Below, piece after piece: positions 1 to 12,536 of a stretch of DNA of 64,000 nt. The notes under the pieces are model-generated. The model worked only from the letters and a program-made list of their open reading frames with translations. It was not told the origin of the DNA and ran no database searches. Origin of the DNA: Dryocosmus kuriphilus (Eukaryota > Arthropoda > Insecta > Hymenoptera > Cynipidae); NCBI GenBank assembly GCA_038277395.1, contig CM076193.1, positions 142,775,813 through 142,839,812 of the forward strand, written 5' to 3'. A program made the position numbers and the translations under genes. Position 1 is the first letter of the stretch; every line of letters starts with the position of its first letter.

Positions 1-1216
1 GAAATTTTATTAAAATTTATTAAAAGTGAAATCGGCATTGTTTCTTGCAAAAATTACAGAAACAAGTTACTACGATAAACTACAATTTAAGTAGAGTAAT
101 GTAGTAAAATAAGTTCTAAGTTTAATTTTCGAGTAAAAAGGTACCAAACTTTATAACTATAATTTCATCTTTTCCAGAAATTAATCAAAACGTGCTTTAT
201 TATTTCTAAAATTATACATTTTATGAATATTTCTAGCCCAAAAAAGTATTAAAACATTTATTTTATTTACTAATACAGGTTCAAACTTTCGAAACAATTT
301 TTCAAAATGTTGAAACCCTTATTATTTTTAAATACTTTATTCTATACTAGAGTCTTCACTCGTATTACATCCTGTACGATTTGTTAAGCTTAAAAAATTT
401 TTGTGAGCCCCTTTTTAATTTTTTTAAACCAACCTTTTAATCTTTCATCAATTTGCGAGATTTTGAAATAACAAATTAACGAAACGATCGGTTTTTTTTC
501 GCTGTAAGCAGAGATTAAGGGTTCCATCAATTGAAGTTTCATCGATCCATCATTTTTCGATTCGAAACTTTAATCCAGAAATAATCTTGCTTTTAAGGGA
601 ATATTCCGCGTCTGAACTCGATTTACAGGGTGTAAGACTGCATTTATTCAGCCTTATACATTGCGGTGGCATACTGCATAATCTGGTAAAGTGCACCTCG
701 GGACTCCTATCGACTATGTGTCACTTCTCCATAATTCCATCTCCGATCCAGCATCACCTTTTCCATGATAAAAATGCAAAAAAAAGTATTTTATCGATGA
801 AGGTCATCCATCATTCTCCTATCATAAAATTTTACAAAATAGTTTTTTCTTCTTCAAAATGTCACGTAAGTAGGGCAATTGCTTACGCGCCCTATCCATA
901 TTTCCATAATTTCGTCAACTATCACAATATTACTCGTCACCTTTCATATACCAAAATGTTTTCATACAAAAATTATCCCAATGATTTTTGTCCTCATAAG
1001 AAAATATTTCCTGTGACATTTTCAGACTTTCTCATAATATTCTTCCTTTCGGATACCATTAAAAACAGATTGTATTCAAATTTTTAAAATTCTGATATTA
1101 GCTTTACGAGGTGAAACAGGTAGAAAGGGACTAGAAAGATTTATAAGAGTATTTATTATCTTAATTTTGTTAACTTATTGACACTTGCTATTAAATTACA
1201 CATGCATACAAAAAAA
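1..1216. other. AT-rich non-coding, 5' intron of CRHBP
   Basis: I see no gene here. The sequence lies upstream of the first CRHBP exon in the window and is probably intron. A 166-codon open stretch at 587-1087 starts at TTG, shows no recognisable domain and is rejected as coding. Confidence 0.5.
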
Positions 1217-2326
1217 GTGCGTGGAGCCAAAAAAGCGATCTATATTGCATTTGAGTATTGATATAGCATAGTCAAAATCTGCATTGATTGGAATTTTTTG
1301 CTTACCAGTTTTTTCTTATTCGAGTTTGAATTTTTATTTTATGTCAAATTATCCCAAGTAGGCTACCAAAAAGCGACAGTCTTTATTTGTTCCCTGTAAG
1401 GTGAATTTTTTAATAGCCCTTATGTTTAAAAAGATAATGAAAGTTTCATGTTACAACATGATCAACATTTTTCTCATGAACGGCTAAACGAATTTTGATG
1501 ATTCTTACGTTGAAATTTTTGTTTAAAAATGTACATTTCAGAAATGTTTCTCCCGAATATAAAAATGTTGAATTAAAAAAAAAAAAATTTTTTATAAACA
1601 AATTGAAGCTTTCTTTTTTCAAAGTTTGCAAGTTATTCTACATTTTTTCTGGAGGTATATGCGGAAAGAAATACTAAGTACTTTTGATTGTTTCACGGGA
1701 TATAAATAGAAAGTATAAAGACAGCCGAGAAATGAAACGTAGTTATTAAGGAAAATGGAACGTGACATGATGGCGGACTATTATTCGAATCTCAAAAGAG
1801 ATTTATCTGTAAAAGAAATAAAAAGAAAAAAAATTCACTGCACAGGTCATTTGAGAACAAAAGGATAGGATATTCAAGGAAATCTAACTAAAAATATTTT
1901 TACTTAGAGAATTTAGAATAACTTGCAAACAAAATTTTTCTTTTAAGAGAAAAAATGTACAATTATTTTATAAAAAAAAATGATATTTTTAAACAAATTC
2001 AACGTACAACGTTCACGAGAAAAATGTTGATCATGTTGTAACATTAAATTCTCATTGTTAATAACTTTTGAAAAAAATTCTGTTTGTGACCAAAACCTGG
2101 AGAAATCTTTTCGAACATAAGGACTTAAAAAAATTCATTTTACAGCGAAAAAAACGACTTTTTATTTATGGTGTCCTACTTGGGATAATTTGACCTAAAG
2201 TAAAAATTCAAACCCGAATTAAAAAAAAACTTGTAAGTAGAAAATTCCAATAAATTCAGATTTTGACTATGCTAGATCAATACTACAGTGTTATATAATA
2301 TATAGGCCACTTGTTTGGCTCAGCAC
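1217..2326. repeat. Foldback element, ~1.1 kb, with imperfect inverted arms
   Basis: The left arm (about 1217-1670) and right arm (about 1880-2326) are inverted copies of each other. The ends are GTGC-TGGAGCC on the left and GGCTCAGCAC on the right. Matching inner blocks include the segment around 1268-1300 (tagcatagtcaaaatctg) paired with 2256-2275, and 1350-1375 (tcaaattatcccaagtag) paired with 2175-2195. No transposase is present, so it looks like a non-autonomous foldback. It ends about 140 bp before the splice acceptor of the first visible CRHBP exon. No target duplication could be recognised. Confidence 0.65.
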
Positions 2327-2465
2327 ATTTTCTTTGAGTACCTGTGTTATTTAGAAAAATAATCCTGTTTTTAAATAATAAGCTATTATTATCTTGACCC
2401 CATTTAATACATTCTAATTATAAGATTTTCTCAATGAAATTAATTTATTCTGACATCGGTTGCAG

Positions 2466-2626
2466 ACTGTATGTTCGTGACGAGCGAGGCTGGTTATTTT
2501 ACCTACAATTCATCCACGGACGATGAAACCGTTTGTGGAGTTTATTTTATGACAGAACCTAATCGCAGGGTGGAAGTGATTTTCACACATTTCGACGTCC
2601 CATGCGAAGGCAATGGTTTGGCATCG
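2466..2626 (+). CDS. CRHBP: CRHBP exon (first visible)
   Basis: Acceptor ttgcag at 2460-2465 and donor gtaagc at 2627. The exon starts at codon position 2 (split Asp codon), then 53 full codons. It holds three cysteines (DC, TVCG, VPCEG) and the start of the N-terminal CUB-like half, including GVYFMTEPNRRVEV. It ends in frame at the ...GLAS residues, where the vertebrate protein also continues with the FDGW motif. Confidence 0.92.
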
Positions 2627-5600
2627 GTAAGCATCATTTCATAATTATTAATCAGATTAATTTATAAAAGTAAATGTTCTCTAAAAAAAAGATCATATAA
2701 TTCTATTAATTTATTATACTATTGTTGTTATATTTTTTGTGATAATATTATTTGAAATTTGATTTGTGAAAAAGATTTTTAATTTAATTCTTAATTCTTT
2801 TACGTGTGCAGTTTGTAGATGGCTGGGAATTAAGTGGCGAATTCTTTCCAAGCCCTAGCGATCATCATCTGCCGTTGGAGCAAAGGGTGAGTGAATTTTG
2901 CGGTCCAAGGGTCAATCGAATTTTCCTGAGTTCTCAAAATGGAGCCCTAATTCAGTACAGAATACCTATGAAGGGTAAAGGGTTCACTGTCCTTGTACGA
3001 CATCCAGAAAATCCAGAACGTAAGTATTTTCCGTGAATATGAAATGAAATTCCGAGCAAGTAGATAAATCAGTGTTTAGTCAGGCAATATGAAAACGAAT
3101 CGTGAGAATAACCGAGGGAGTAGAACTTTTTAAACTATTGCAATTGAATGCAAGTGATTGAAAACAGGAATTAACAATTTTAAACTTGATGCCCTTATGA
3201 AATAAAGGATTGACAACTGAAACGGTTTGAAATTTAAAAAACAGGAATGAAAACGTTCGAGATTGTGGAAATTATATTTGAAAGGGTGCGAAATTCAAGA
3301 ATGATAATTAGAGCCTTTAAAATTAAATTCATAAAAAACTGAGCGACTTAAAATTATATTTATTCAAACATTTCCAAACTAGGAACATTTCAAGTATAAA
3401 ATATTAAAGTTGATTCGGATGTGTTTGACGGTGTCCAATTGAAAAATTAAAGGGTTTACGACAATCTGAATATCGTAAATAGAAGAGTTAAATGTTCTAT
3501 TCTTTGCAAAAAAGCAGCACTTGAATCCATAACAATATTGATTAAACAGTTTTTCATTTTTAGGCTTTAGAGATATTTTTTAAGCATTCTCAATCTCGTA
3601 CAATTAAACCATTTATTTAAAATTAGAATCATTATCGGGTAAAAATAATTTCTAATTAGAAACATGAAAAAACTGTAGGAATATCTGAAGATCATTTAGC
3701 TCTAGAGTCTAATTTACTTTTCGAATCCTAAACTTTAAATTCGACGAAATGGCAGTTCTTTTAATTCTCGAAATAAAGAAAGCTTTTACACTTTTTAACG
3801 GATATTTTTCAAACTCTAAAAATATACGCAATTCCTCTACTCGAACACTTTTTCCAACTTAAGAACTTTAGTGATTCAATTAAACATAATGCCGATGGTT
3901 TCAATTTTCGAAACAAAGAAAACTTTGAGAATTTTTAACGAAATTTCTTGAAGCATTGGAAAAGGTTTAATTTTGATGAACCAGATAAGGTAAGGCACCA
4001 GTGGTTGGCGCTGACACCCCCATCTAATTGACTTTAGACAATAGGAAATCGCAAATATTTAAAGAAATTTGTTGAAAAAACTCTCACGTGATTAAAATAT
4101 GATAAATATTTTCATTTTTTAATTGTTTAAAGGAAAGTAGAGAGGGGTGCCAACGACTGGTGCCAGTGCCAACCACTGGTGCTGTTACCCTATTATCCCT
4201 TCGTTTTATCACTGATCAGTTAAAAAATTCAAGGGCTTGCGATATTTAAAATAGAAGGATTAAATGTTCAATAATTTCTAATTGCAAAAAAACGTCACTT
4301 GAATTCAAATCATTATTAATTAAACAATTTTTCATTTTTAGGCCTTAGTTTCTTAAACATTCTCAAGTTTGTAACACTAAACCATTTTTATTCTGAATTG
4401 TTATAATATTAATGATTTAAAATTAGAACCGTCATTAGATAAAAATAATCTCTAATTATAAACATTAAATCATCTATCAATAGTAACCGAAAAAATTTAC
4501 AAGTATAGTGAAAACTGTATAAAGCGGAATCTCTTGGGACGGCGAAATTTTTCCGTTTGAGACAGTTTTCCGCTTTATAAAGGGATTTGCACCTGAATGC
4601 TGAAATAAAATCGAACGTATGTGTTCTTAATCTATGTATAATAAATTAACAATAAATAATACGTTAATTAAGAGAAAAATTAAAAGACTTTTATTTTACA
4701 TGCATATGTTATTATGAAATTGTTATGGTAAATAATAAAATTAAAATTTGTTATATAGGAGAAATTCTGTGTGCTCGATATAGTAAATTCAAGAGATACG
4801 AAAATTTTTCCGCTTAAGGCAAGTTTCCGCGTTACACAGGGTCCGCTTTATACAGGTTTCACTGTATTAAGAATTAAACAGTCTTTCAATCAAAAAGATG
4901 GAAGTTATTTATTGTCCTTATTAAATGCTAGCAATTTAAAGTAATTTTTAAAAAAATATTAAGTTATTATCGACCAGTATAATTAATTCATTAATTGCAG
5001 ATGTTAAATTTAATTCGATTTCTGGTCTAAATAATTTTTTAGAGAAACGAGAAAAAATCTACCTCGGCCCAGATTTGAACCGGGAACGCAACTATTCACG
5101 AGTGGAGCGTTTTCTAATTACGCCACCGAGGCCTCAGTAGATCGTTTCTCGTTTCTCTCATTCAACAGGATAACGCAAGTTTGCACCTATACCTGTGAAG
5201 TTTATCAATTGAATGAATTAAACCAGAATATTTCACGAATCTGGATATAGTTTTTAATATCTTTTAATTTTAACATCTGCAATTAATTAATTAATTATAC
5301 TGGTCGATAATAACTTAATATTAAAAACTATATCCAGATTCGTAAAATATTCTGGTTTAATTCATTCAAATTGAAAACTTCACAGGTATAGGCGCAAACC
5401 CGCGTCGTCCTGATGAATGAGAGAAACTAGAAGCGATCTACTGAGGTACAGTCTGTTCCACAAGAAAGAATACGCGTTTTCTCGAAAAGTTTTAAAGAAA
5501 ACTTGATTTTTATTTTTTGGCATGAAAAAGCGCTTTAAGAATTAGGGAGGACTTACCTTAATAAATGGTCCAATCGCCATTATTCTCGATAATGGCCTGG

Positions 5601-8600
5601 CATCTTCTGGGCATGCTCTCGACTAATTCTTCAGCATATTCTAAAGATAGAGAGCGCCACACCTCCCTAATTCGTCGAGAGAGCTGCTTGAGGGTGAATA
5701 CACGCCTTCCTGCAAGTTTTCTCTTAACGACACTCCACACATTTTCAATCGGATTGGCATCAGGAGATTGTGAAGGCCAGGCCAAGGTGACGACGTCATT
5801 TTCAGCTTTCCAGTTCTTGCAGAGGCGACTGCAATGTTTGGGATCGTTATTCTCTTGAAGGATCCAAACCTCATTATTGGCTCCAAACATCTTTTCTGCA
5901 GACCTCAGAAGACCATGCTTGTAGATTTTGACCATTTTTTTCCGCGTTCAGGTTCTCAGTGAACAGCTCTAAACAGCCAGAACCGCGCTGTGAGAAGCAT
6001 CCCCAAACATGGATCTTTACTGGGTGTTTAACAGTTCGCTGGAGGAACCGCTCACCTTTGCCTGACCGGGCACGTTTTATTGGAACCCATGCCCAAAAGG
6101 ATGCTTCTTCGGAAAAAATCACATTTGACCAATCGCGATCATTATTTTCCATAGCCCATGACAGCCGTTTTTGCATGTGCACTTCTGAGAGCAGGGGTTT
6201 TTGCCTCGTGCTACGGTACTGCATGTTTACCTCAGCTAATCTGCGTCTTATGGTGTTTATACTACCGTCTAATCCCTTCTCCGCTAACTTAGCCTTGGCT
6301 TCGCGCAGCCGTAGAGTGGGGTTGCGCTTGAATAGTGCGATGATCCCCTTATCCTCCTCGCTGGACGTTGCTCGCGTTTCTCCTTTTCCTGGAAGATCGT
6401 CAACAGCTTTTGTGTTCCTATACCGCTCCACCCACTTTTGTACGAAGCACTTAGACTTTTTAAACACTGTAGCAGCAGCTGAGTATGAAAGTTTTGGTCC
6501 GTGTGCATTGCTGCACAAAAACACAGCTTCGAACTGTTTAGCGTATACTGCACTCATTGCGAAAACTTGTTCACTATCCGACACTTCAAATGAGACTGCA
6601 CCAAATCGGCAGTTCCGCTCTTGCCCTTGAAACGTACAGTCAGGCCAAAAAAGAAACGAACAAAAATCTTTAAAACTTTTCGAGAAAACGCGTATTCTTT
6701 CTTGTGGAAAAGACTGTAATTGGAAAACGCTCCACTCGTGAATAGTTGCGTTCCCGGTTCAAATCCGGGCCAAGGTAGATTTTTTCTCGTTTCTCTAAAA
6801 AATTATTTAGACCAGAAATCGAATTAAATTTAACATTTGTAATTAATTAATTAATTATACCGGTCGATAATAACTTAATATTAAAAACTATATCCAGATT
6901 CATGAAATATTCTGGTTTAATTCATTCAAATTGAAAAACTTCACAGATATAGGTGCAAACCCGCATCATCCTGTTGAATGAGAGAAACGAGAAACGATCT
7001 ACTGAGGCCTTGGTGGCGTAGTTGGTAAACGCTCCACTCGTGAATAGCGGCGTTTCCGGTTCAAATCCGGGCCGAGGTAGATTTTTTCTCGTTTCTCTAA
7101 AAAATTATTCAGACCAGCATTCGAATTAAATTTAACATATGTAATTAATTAATTATTTATACTGGTTGATAATAACTTAATATTAAAAACTATATCCAGA
7201 TTCGTGAAATATTCTGGTATTAATTCATTCAAATTGAAAAACTTCACAGGTATATGTACAAACCCGCGTTATCCTGTTGAATGAGAGAAACGAGAAACGA
7301 TCTACTGAGGCCTCGGTGGCGTAGTTGGTAAACGCTCCACTCGTGAATAGTGGTGTTTCCGGTTCAAATCCGGGCCGAGATACATTTTTTCTCTTTTCTC
7401 TAAAAAAATTATTTAGAACAGCAATCGAATTAAAGGACCCCGCACCAAATGTACAGAAAAAAGCCTTATGTCAAAAAATTATAAAAAAATTTTTTTCTTG
7501 TATTTTCGAACCTGCAAACTCAAAATTCGAAGGAATAATGCCAGAAAAATGGACAGATTTTAGACAAACACTTGTCAAAGTTTCGATTTTTACATGTATT
7601 TTAATGGAAAAATGCTTCTTTTTGCAAAATGTTTTTTCACTCAAAAATGCTATGTCAGATTTGACTCAAACTTTTATATTTTGACTATCAGGCGTACCGA
7701 ATCAAAAGATTCATACCCACGAACGAGAAATATTAACGAATCTTTGGTTTTTGGGGGTGTTTTTTAGTAGCCTAAACATCCAAGTAACATATGTAAATCA
7801 TCATTTCTTAGTAACTAAAATCAATAGAGACTTTTATTCAACTGCTATGGTATGAAACGACTTTCAAATATGTAAGTAGAGGATGCTTACATAGAAAAAA
7901 TATGTTTTGACCTAATTTTAGGGGATGTTTTACCATCCCTTTAACAATGAATCTGAAATTCGTAACATTAATCAATAACGAAAAATAATTTTATTTTCAA
8001 ATGCATGAAAGCTGCTATTTTATGACAGAAAATAGTCGCGTACAACCCTAAAAACTTCTTAAAGCACTTTCAACCCCTCATCGGATATAAAACTCACCCA
8101 AGTTACCCCTAAATATTTTTAGAATTCAAAAAAACCAACCTAATTAAAAAATCCGCCCAGTTTTTGCTGACAATATTTCAATTGATGCCAAAGGGACACA
8201 CATAAAGTTTCAACCCTTCAGCACATGTAGAAATCACCCCAGCCACCCCCGAATATTTTAAAAGTTCAATAAAATCATCTTAATTCAAGAATACACCAGG
8301 TTTTTCTGATGTTGTTTCCAGTTGATGCCAAAGGGACAAAAAAGTGTCTCAATCTCTCACCACATATAGAACTCACCCCAGCAACCCCTAAATATTTTTA
8401 AAATTCAATACAATTACTCTAATTACAAAGTACACCAGGATTTTTCTGAAAATATTTTCAGTTGATTCCAAAGGGTCAAAAAAAATGTTTCAAAACCTCA
8501 GAGCGTGTAGAACTCACCACAACCACCCCTGAATATTTTAAAAGTTCAATAAAATCACCCTAATTCAAAAATATGCCAGGTTTTTCTGATAATGTTTTCA

Positions 8601-11600
8601 GTTGATGTCAAAAGGGCAAAAAAATGTCACAACCCTTCAGCACATGTAGAACTCACCCCAGTCACCCCTAAATATTTTTATAATTCAATATAATAGCCCT
8701 ATTCCAAAATAAGCCAGCATTTTGATGATAATTTTTTCAATTGATGCGAACGGTTCACACAAAAAGTCTCAACACCTCAGTACATGTGGAACTCATCCAA
8801 GTGAAAATATTTTTATATATTTAAAAAATTCAATAAATTCAAAAAAGTAAGAAGAAAGGACAGTTTTCAGATACGCGCTTATTAAAGTTCCAATTTTTAC
8901 ATGTATTTTAATGGCAAAATCTCATTTTAGTAAAATGTCTTTTTTTAAAAACCTCTATTTTTGGCTAAAACTTATATTTTGACGATCAGACTTATCAAAA
9001 CGAAAGATTCATATCGACGAACTAGAAAGATTAACGACTATTTTGTTATACAGCTTGTTTTTTGGGGTTTTTTTGTACCTTAAATATCCAAGTATGGAAA
9101 TCATCATGTTTAAGTAACTAAATTCAATACAGATTTTTAATCAACTACTACGGTTTGTATCGAGTTTCAAATAAATACATGGTTGGTTTATTATCCCTCG
9201 AAAATTGAATCCAGAATATTTACAATTGTACATGTCTTAATAACTAAAATCACTAAACTAAAGTCAGTTTACTGATTAATCTGTGAGGAATCTGTGAGGA
9301 TATAGGAAATCATATTAAAATAAATAGAGATTTTTTAGACGACAAGGATATGTCTTTGAATGTTTTTTTAATTTTTTTTGAATCTTTATTGTTATTTATT
9401 TTTTTTTAAATCAACCCTTAATTAGAGAAGTTAACATTTCCTAAGGGATAAATCTTGAAATATTTTTTGTATTAAGAATCAGGTGAACAAAATAACTTTA
9501 AAACATATACAGGAAGCGTATTTTTTGCAGGATTTGCATTAGAATTTATTGTCAGGGTAGTTTAATTATTCCTAAGGGAAATCAATACTTATTAATAACC
9601 TGAATTTGAAATATCTTTATATACATTGATAATGAGCATAAGTTTTCTTGTCATTTCGTGATAAAATGAAAACTTAATATTGAAATTAGTATTTACATGA
9701 TTTATAATATATTTACAATAAATATAACGTTGTAGATCGTTGTAGATCGTTGTAGATAACGGAGTTTAATCTGCATCCATTGGTATCTCGGGCCCATTAT
9801 TGGGATTTCGCTGCATTGGTCTCGCAGCAGCGTCTAACACTGAATTTAGTAGCAACATTGAAGGATACCGAACATTTTGTTCGTGCCTCGCGTAGCCGAG
9901 AAACCACAAAACACTCGCAACATGTGCGCACGTTCCAAGAGTCCTGGCTCCTGACTTGCAGGTACAATAATAGCCAAGAACAGGACTTTCAGCCTCGACA
10001 ATTTCTTCGTTTTCGGCATCCTTGGGAGTGATGTAGGCTATCCATAGCTGGTGTTTCGTAGCGTTACGGAAGCGCGAAAAAATGCGGACTCTTATGATAC
10101 CGGGATTGTCCCTATATGTATCCAATTGAAATAATTCTCCTTCTTCATCTTCTCTTTGCAGTTTATCTTGGATGTAGGATGGGGCTAATTTGATTTGGTA
10201 TTCACCGAAAGTGATATCACGCAAATCCTGGAGCGTAAGACGTGGAAAGCCAATGACCTGATTTTGGTCCAACCGAATCCACTGACCATTTCTTCTATGC
10301 AGTTCGTCTGCCTCTACTCGAGCTTGTAATATGTTTACTTCTCGTGATTTTTCTAGCATTGTTCGAGCCATATCTGCATTCGCATCCTGCATAATAATAG
10401 GTTCATGGTAACGGTTTATCAATGCCCCAGCTATTCGATAGAAATGTTGAAGATTTGGAACATGCGGCATTACAAAGGTTCCACTGAAGAATTTGAAAAT
10501 TGACTTCAGATGACCGTTCCTAGCTTCCACTATCCATCGTGTTTTTGTCACCAATCGTGATGCATTTGCTTCTTCGGTGCTGAATTGCCGCTGACGTGGT
10601 CGAAGTAGCGAAGGCATTTTAACTGATATGCCGCGATCCTGGAGCATTGGTAAAGCATCTCGGTATCCTCGATCTAATATAACAATGTCGTTTTCCTGAA
10701 ACCATGTTCTCAAGCCGTCCACATCCCTTTCGAACTCGTTTCGCAGCATTTCTGCGTCATTATTACGCGAGTCAGAAAAGTATGGACCTTGAATTTCGAG
10801 AATATAGCCATCAGGAGCAACAACTAGGGCCGGTTTCACGAGATGTTTACCCTTGTGCACGCTGTAGGATTGACGTAAAACACGAAAGTTACTGCTCTTT
10901 GGAATATCAGCGTATGTGCCATCAATGTATGCTATTGCTCTTGCAATATTGGGTTCCGGATTATACATCTCATTAGAAAAGTCTGTTACATGATAGCGAA
11001 TGTAATTTTCCCTTGTTATAGAGCCAAATCCAATATTTTCGGGTACAAAACGCTGATTTAAAGACTGTCTGACAGTGGAAATCGCTAAGGTAACGGCTTG
11101 TCTAGTAGAATAATTAAATATGACTTGTAAAAACTCGTCAGCCAAACCCTGTCGCAATTTACACAAAAATACAAGAAGATCTTTCTTAGACACTACACGA
11201 GAATATCTGTCATTTTCACTTCGTGGTACAGGATCACAATATGCGAACAGTTCCAAAAACTGTTCTTTTGTTACCGATGTAAGGATTTTTATTTCCGAAT
11301 CTGTAAAGCAGTTCTCATCCTCAAATCTTACAGGATTATTTGCTACAAGACGAAGCTGCAACAGAAACTCTTGCATTTCACTTCCTTTAATTAAAATCGG
11401 TCTGTTGATGAAATTCAATCCAGGATGGAAAATAATTAAAAGATTGTCATTTTCATCAAGATGATCTACGCAAGATCTAACACCATCTGGAATATAAACA
11501 TTAGAATTAACGAAAACGTTAACTCTGCAATTGACTGACAGAAGGTGAAGATCATTTTGAGCATTGCAAATAAGACATCTGTCTTTTCAAGTTTGCGACA

Positions 11601-12466
11601 AAACATTCAATCTTACGCTACTAGGATTATTCTCCAGGACAGATATTTCATGCAAAATTGCTCCGTTACAAACTATGCATATTCTGGTCTCAGCAGTTAC
11701 TTCAGCTGGAGGCCTACCTTCAGAATAACGCCTTGAAATTGCAATATCTCTTTTTCTATCATTTTCCTGTCCATGAATAAGTGACATTTGTCTTGGCGGA
11801 AAGCTTCTCGGACATATGTAACATGGAAGCTGGTTTCTGAAAGCCATTGTGAAATAAAGGAAACAGAAGATGAGCAGATCATATATATAATACGTGTGAG
11901 TGTATATATGTACCTATGAGTTATGCATAAATGTCCATTCTCATAAGTGACTTCAAGATTAAGCCAGAAAATAATCAGATAATTCACACCGTACTTTTAC
12001 AAACACGTTAAGATTGATAACAAAAAAGTCAAGTGCATATTAAAGCGATATTAACGGTAGTAGTAATTGAAATATAAATATACTCATAATATGTAAGAAA
12101 ACAAATAATAGTAAACTGCCACCAATCTGTGCAAACCTGCTTTAACTTGTTTCAACTTGTATCATTAGGTTGCAAGACTATTTTTACACGAAAAAGTTTT
12201 AATATTGTTCTAGCCTTTACCCATAACGTATAAAAATATTTTTACACGGGAAATTCAAATATTCATAAACTCGAACTTGTACCAACCTGAGAAAACCTGT
12301 TGTAACTTGTACGAAGCTGTACCAATAAGTTGCAACAGTACTTTTATGTGGGAAATTCAAATATTCATAAAGACGAACTTGCACCAACCTCTGCTAACAT
12401 GTTGTATTAGGGTAATTGTTGCATATTATGCAATATTATAAAGCAGATTTATTTCATGAGAAGATC

Positions 12467-12536
<70 letters not shown>

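Larger units (their letters stand above)
6719..7434 (+). repeat. Tandem tRNA-derived SINE-like units (~300 bp)
   Basis: Two full units and parts of others run head to tail. Each has a 73-nt tRNA-like head (starting at 7007 and 7310; one is truncated at 6719 by the Tc1 insertion), then an AT-rich body with aattaattaattatac, ctatatccagattc, a ttcattcaaattgaaaaac block and a closing atgagagaaacgagaaacga. The last unit is broken by the 7.0-kb element at 7435 and resumes at 14462. Confidence 0.75.

Noticed and set aside
587..1087. 166-codon open stretch
   Set aside because: Starts at TTG, no domain, no codon bias, and lies in AT-rich intron; expected by chance.
7310..7382. Functional tRNA-Ser(TGA)
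   Set aside because: Short variable loop, G at position 33, tandem copies fused to a SINE body; a tRNA-derived repeat instead.
7400..7684. Peptide DPAPNVQKKALCQKI also found inverted at 14233-14469
   Set aside because: Both lie in the inverted arms of one transposon; identity reflects arm symmetry, not a gene.
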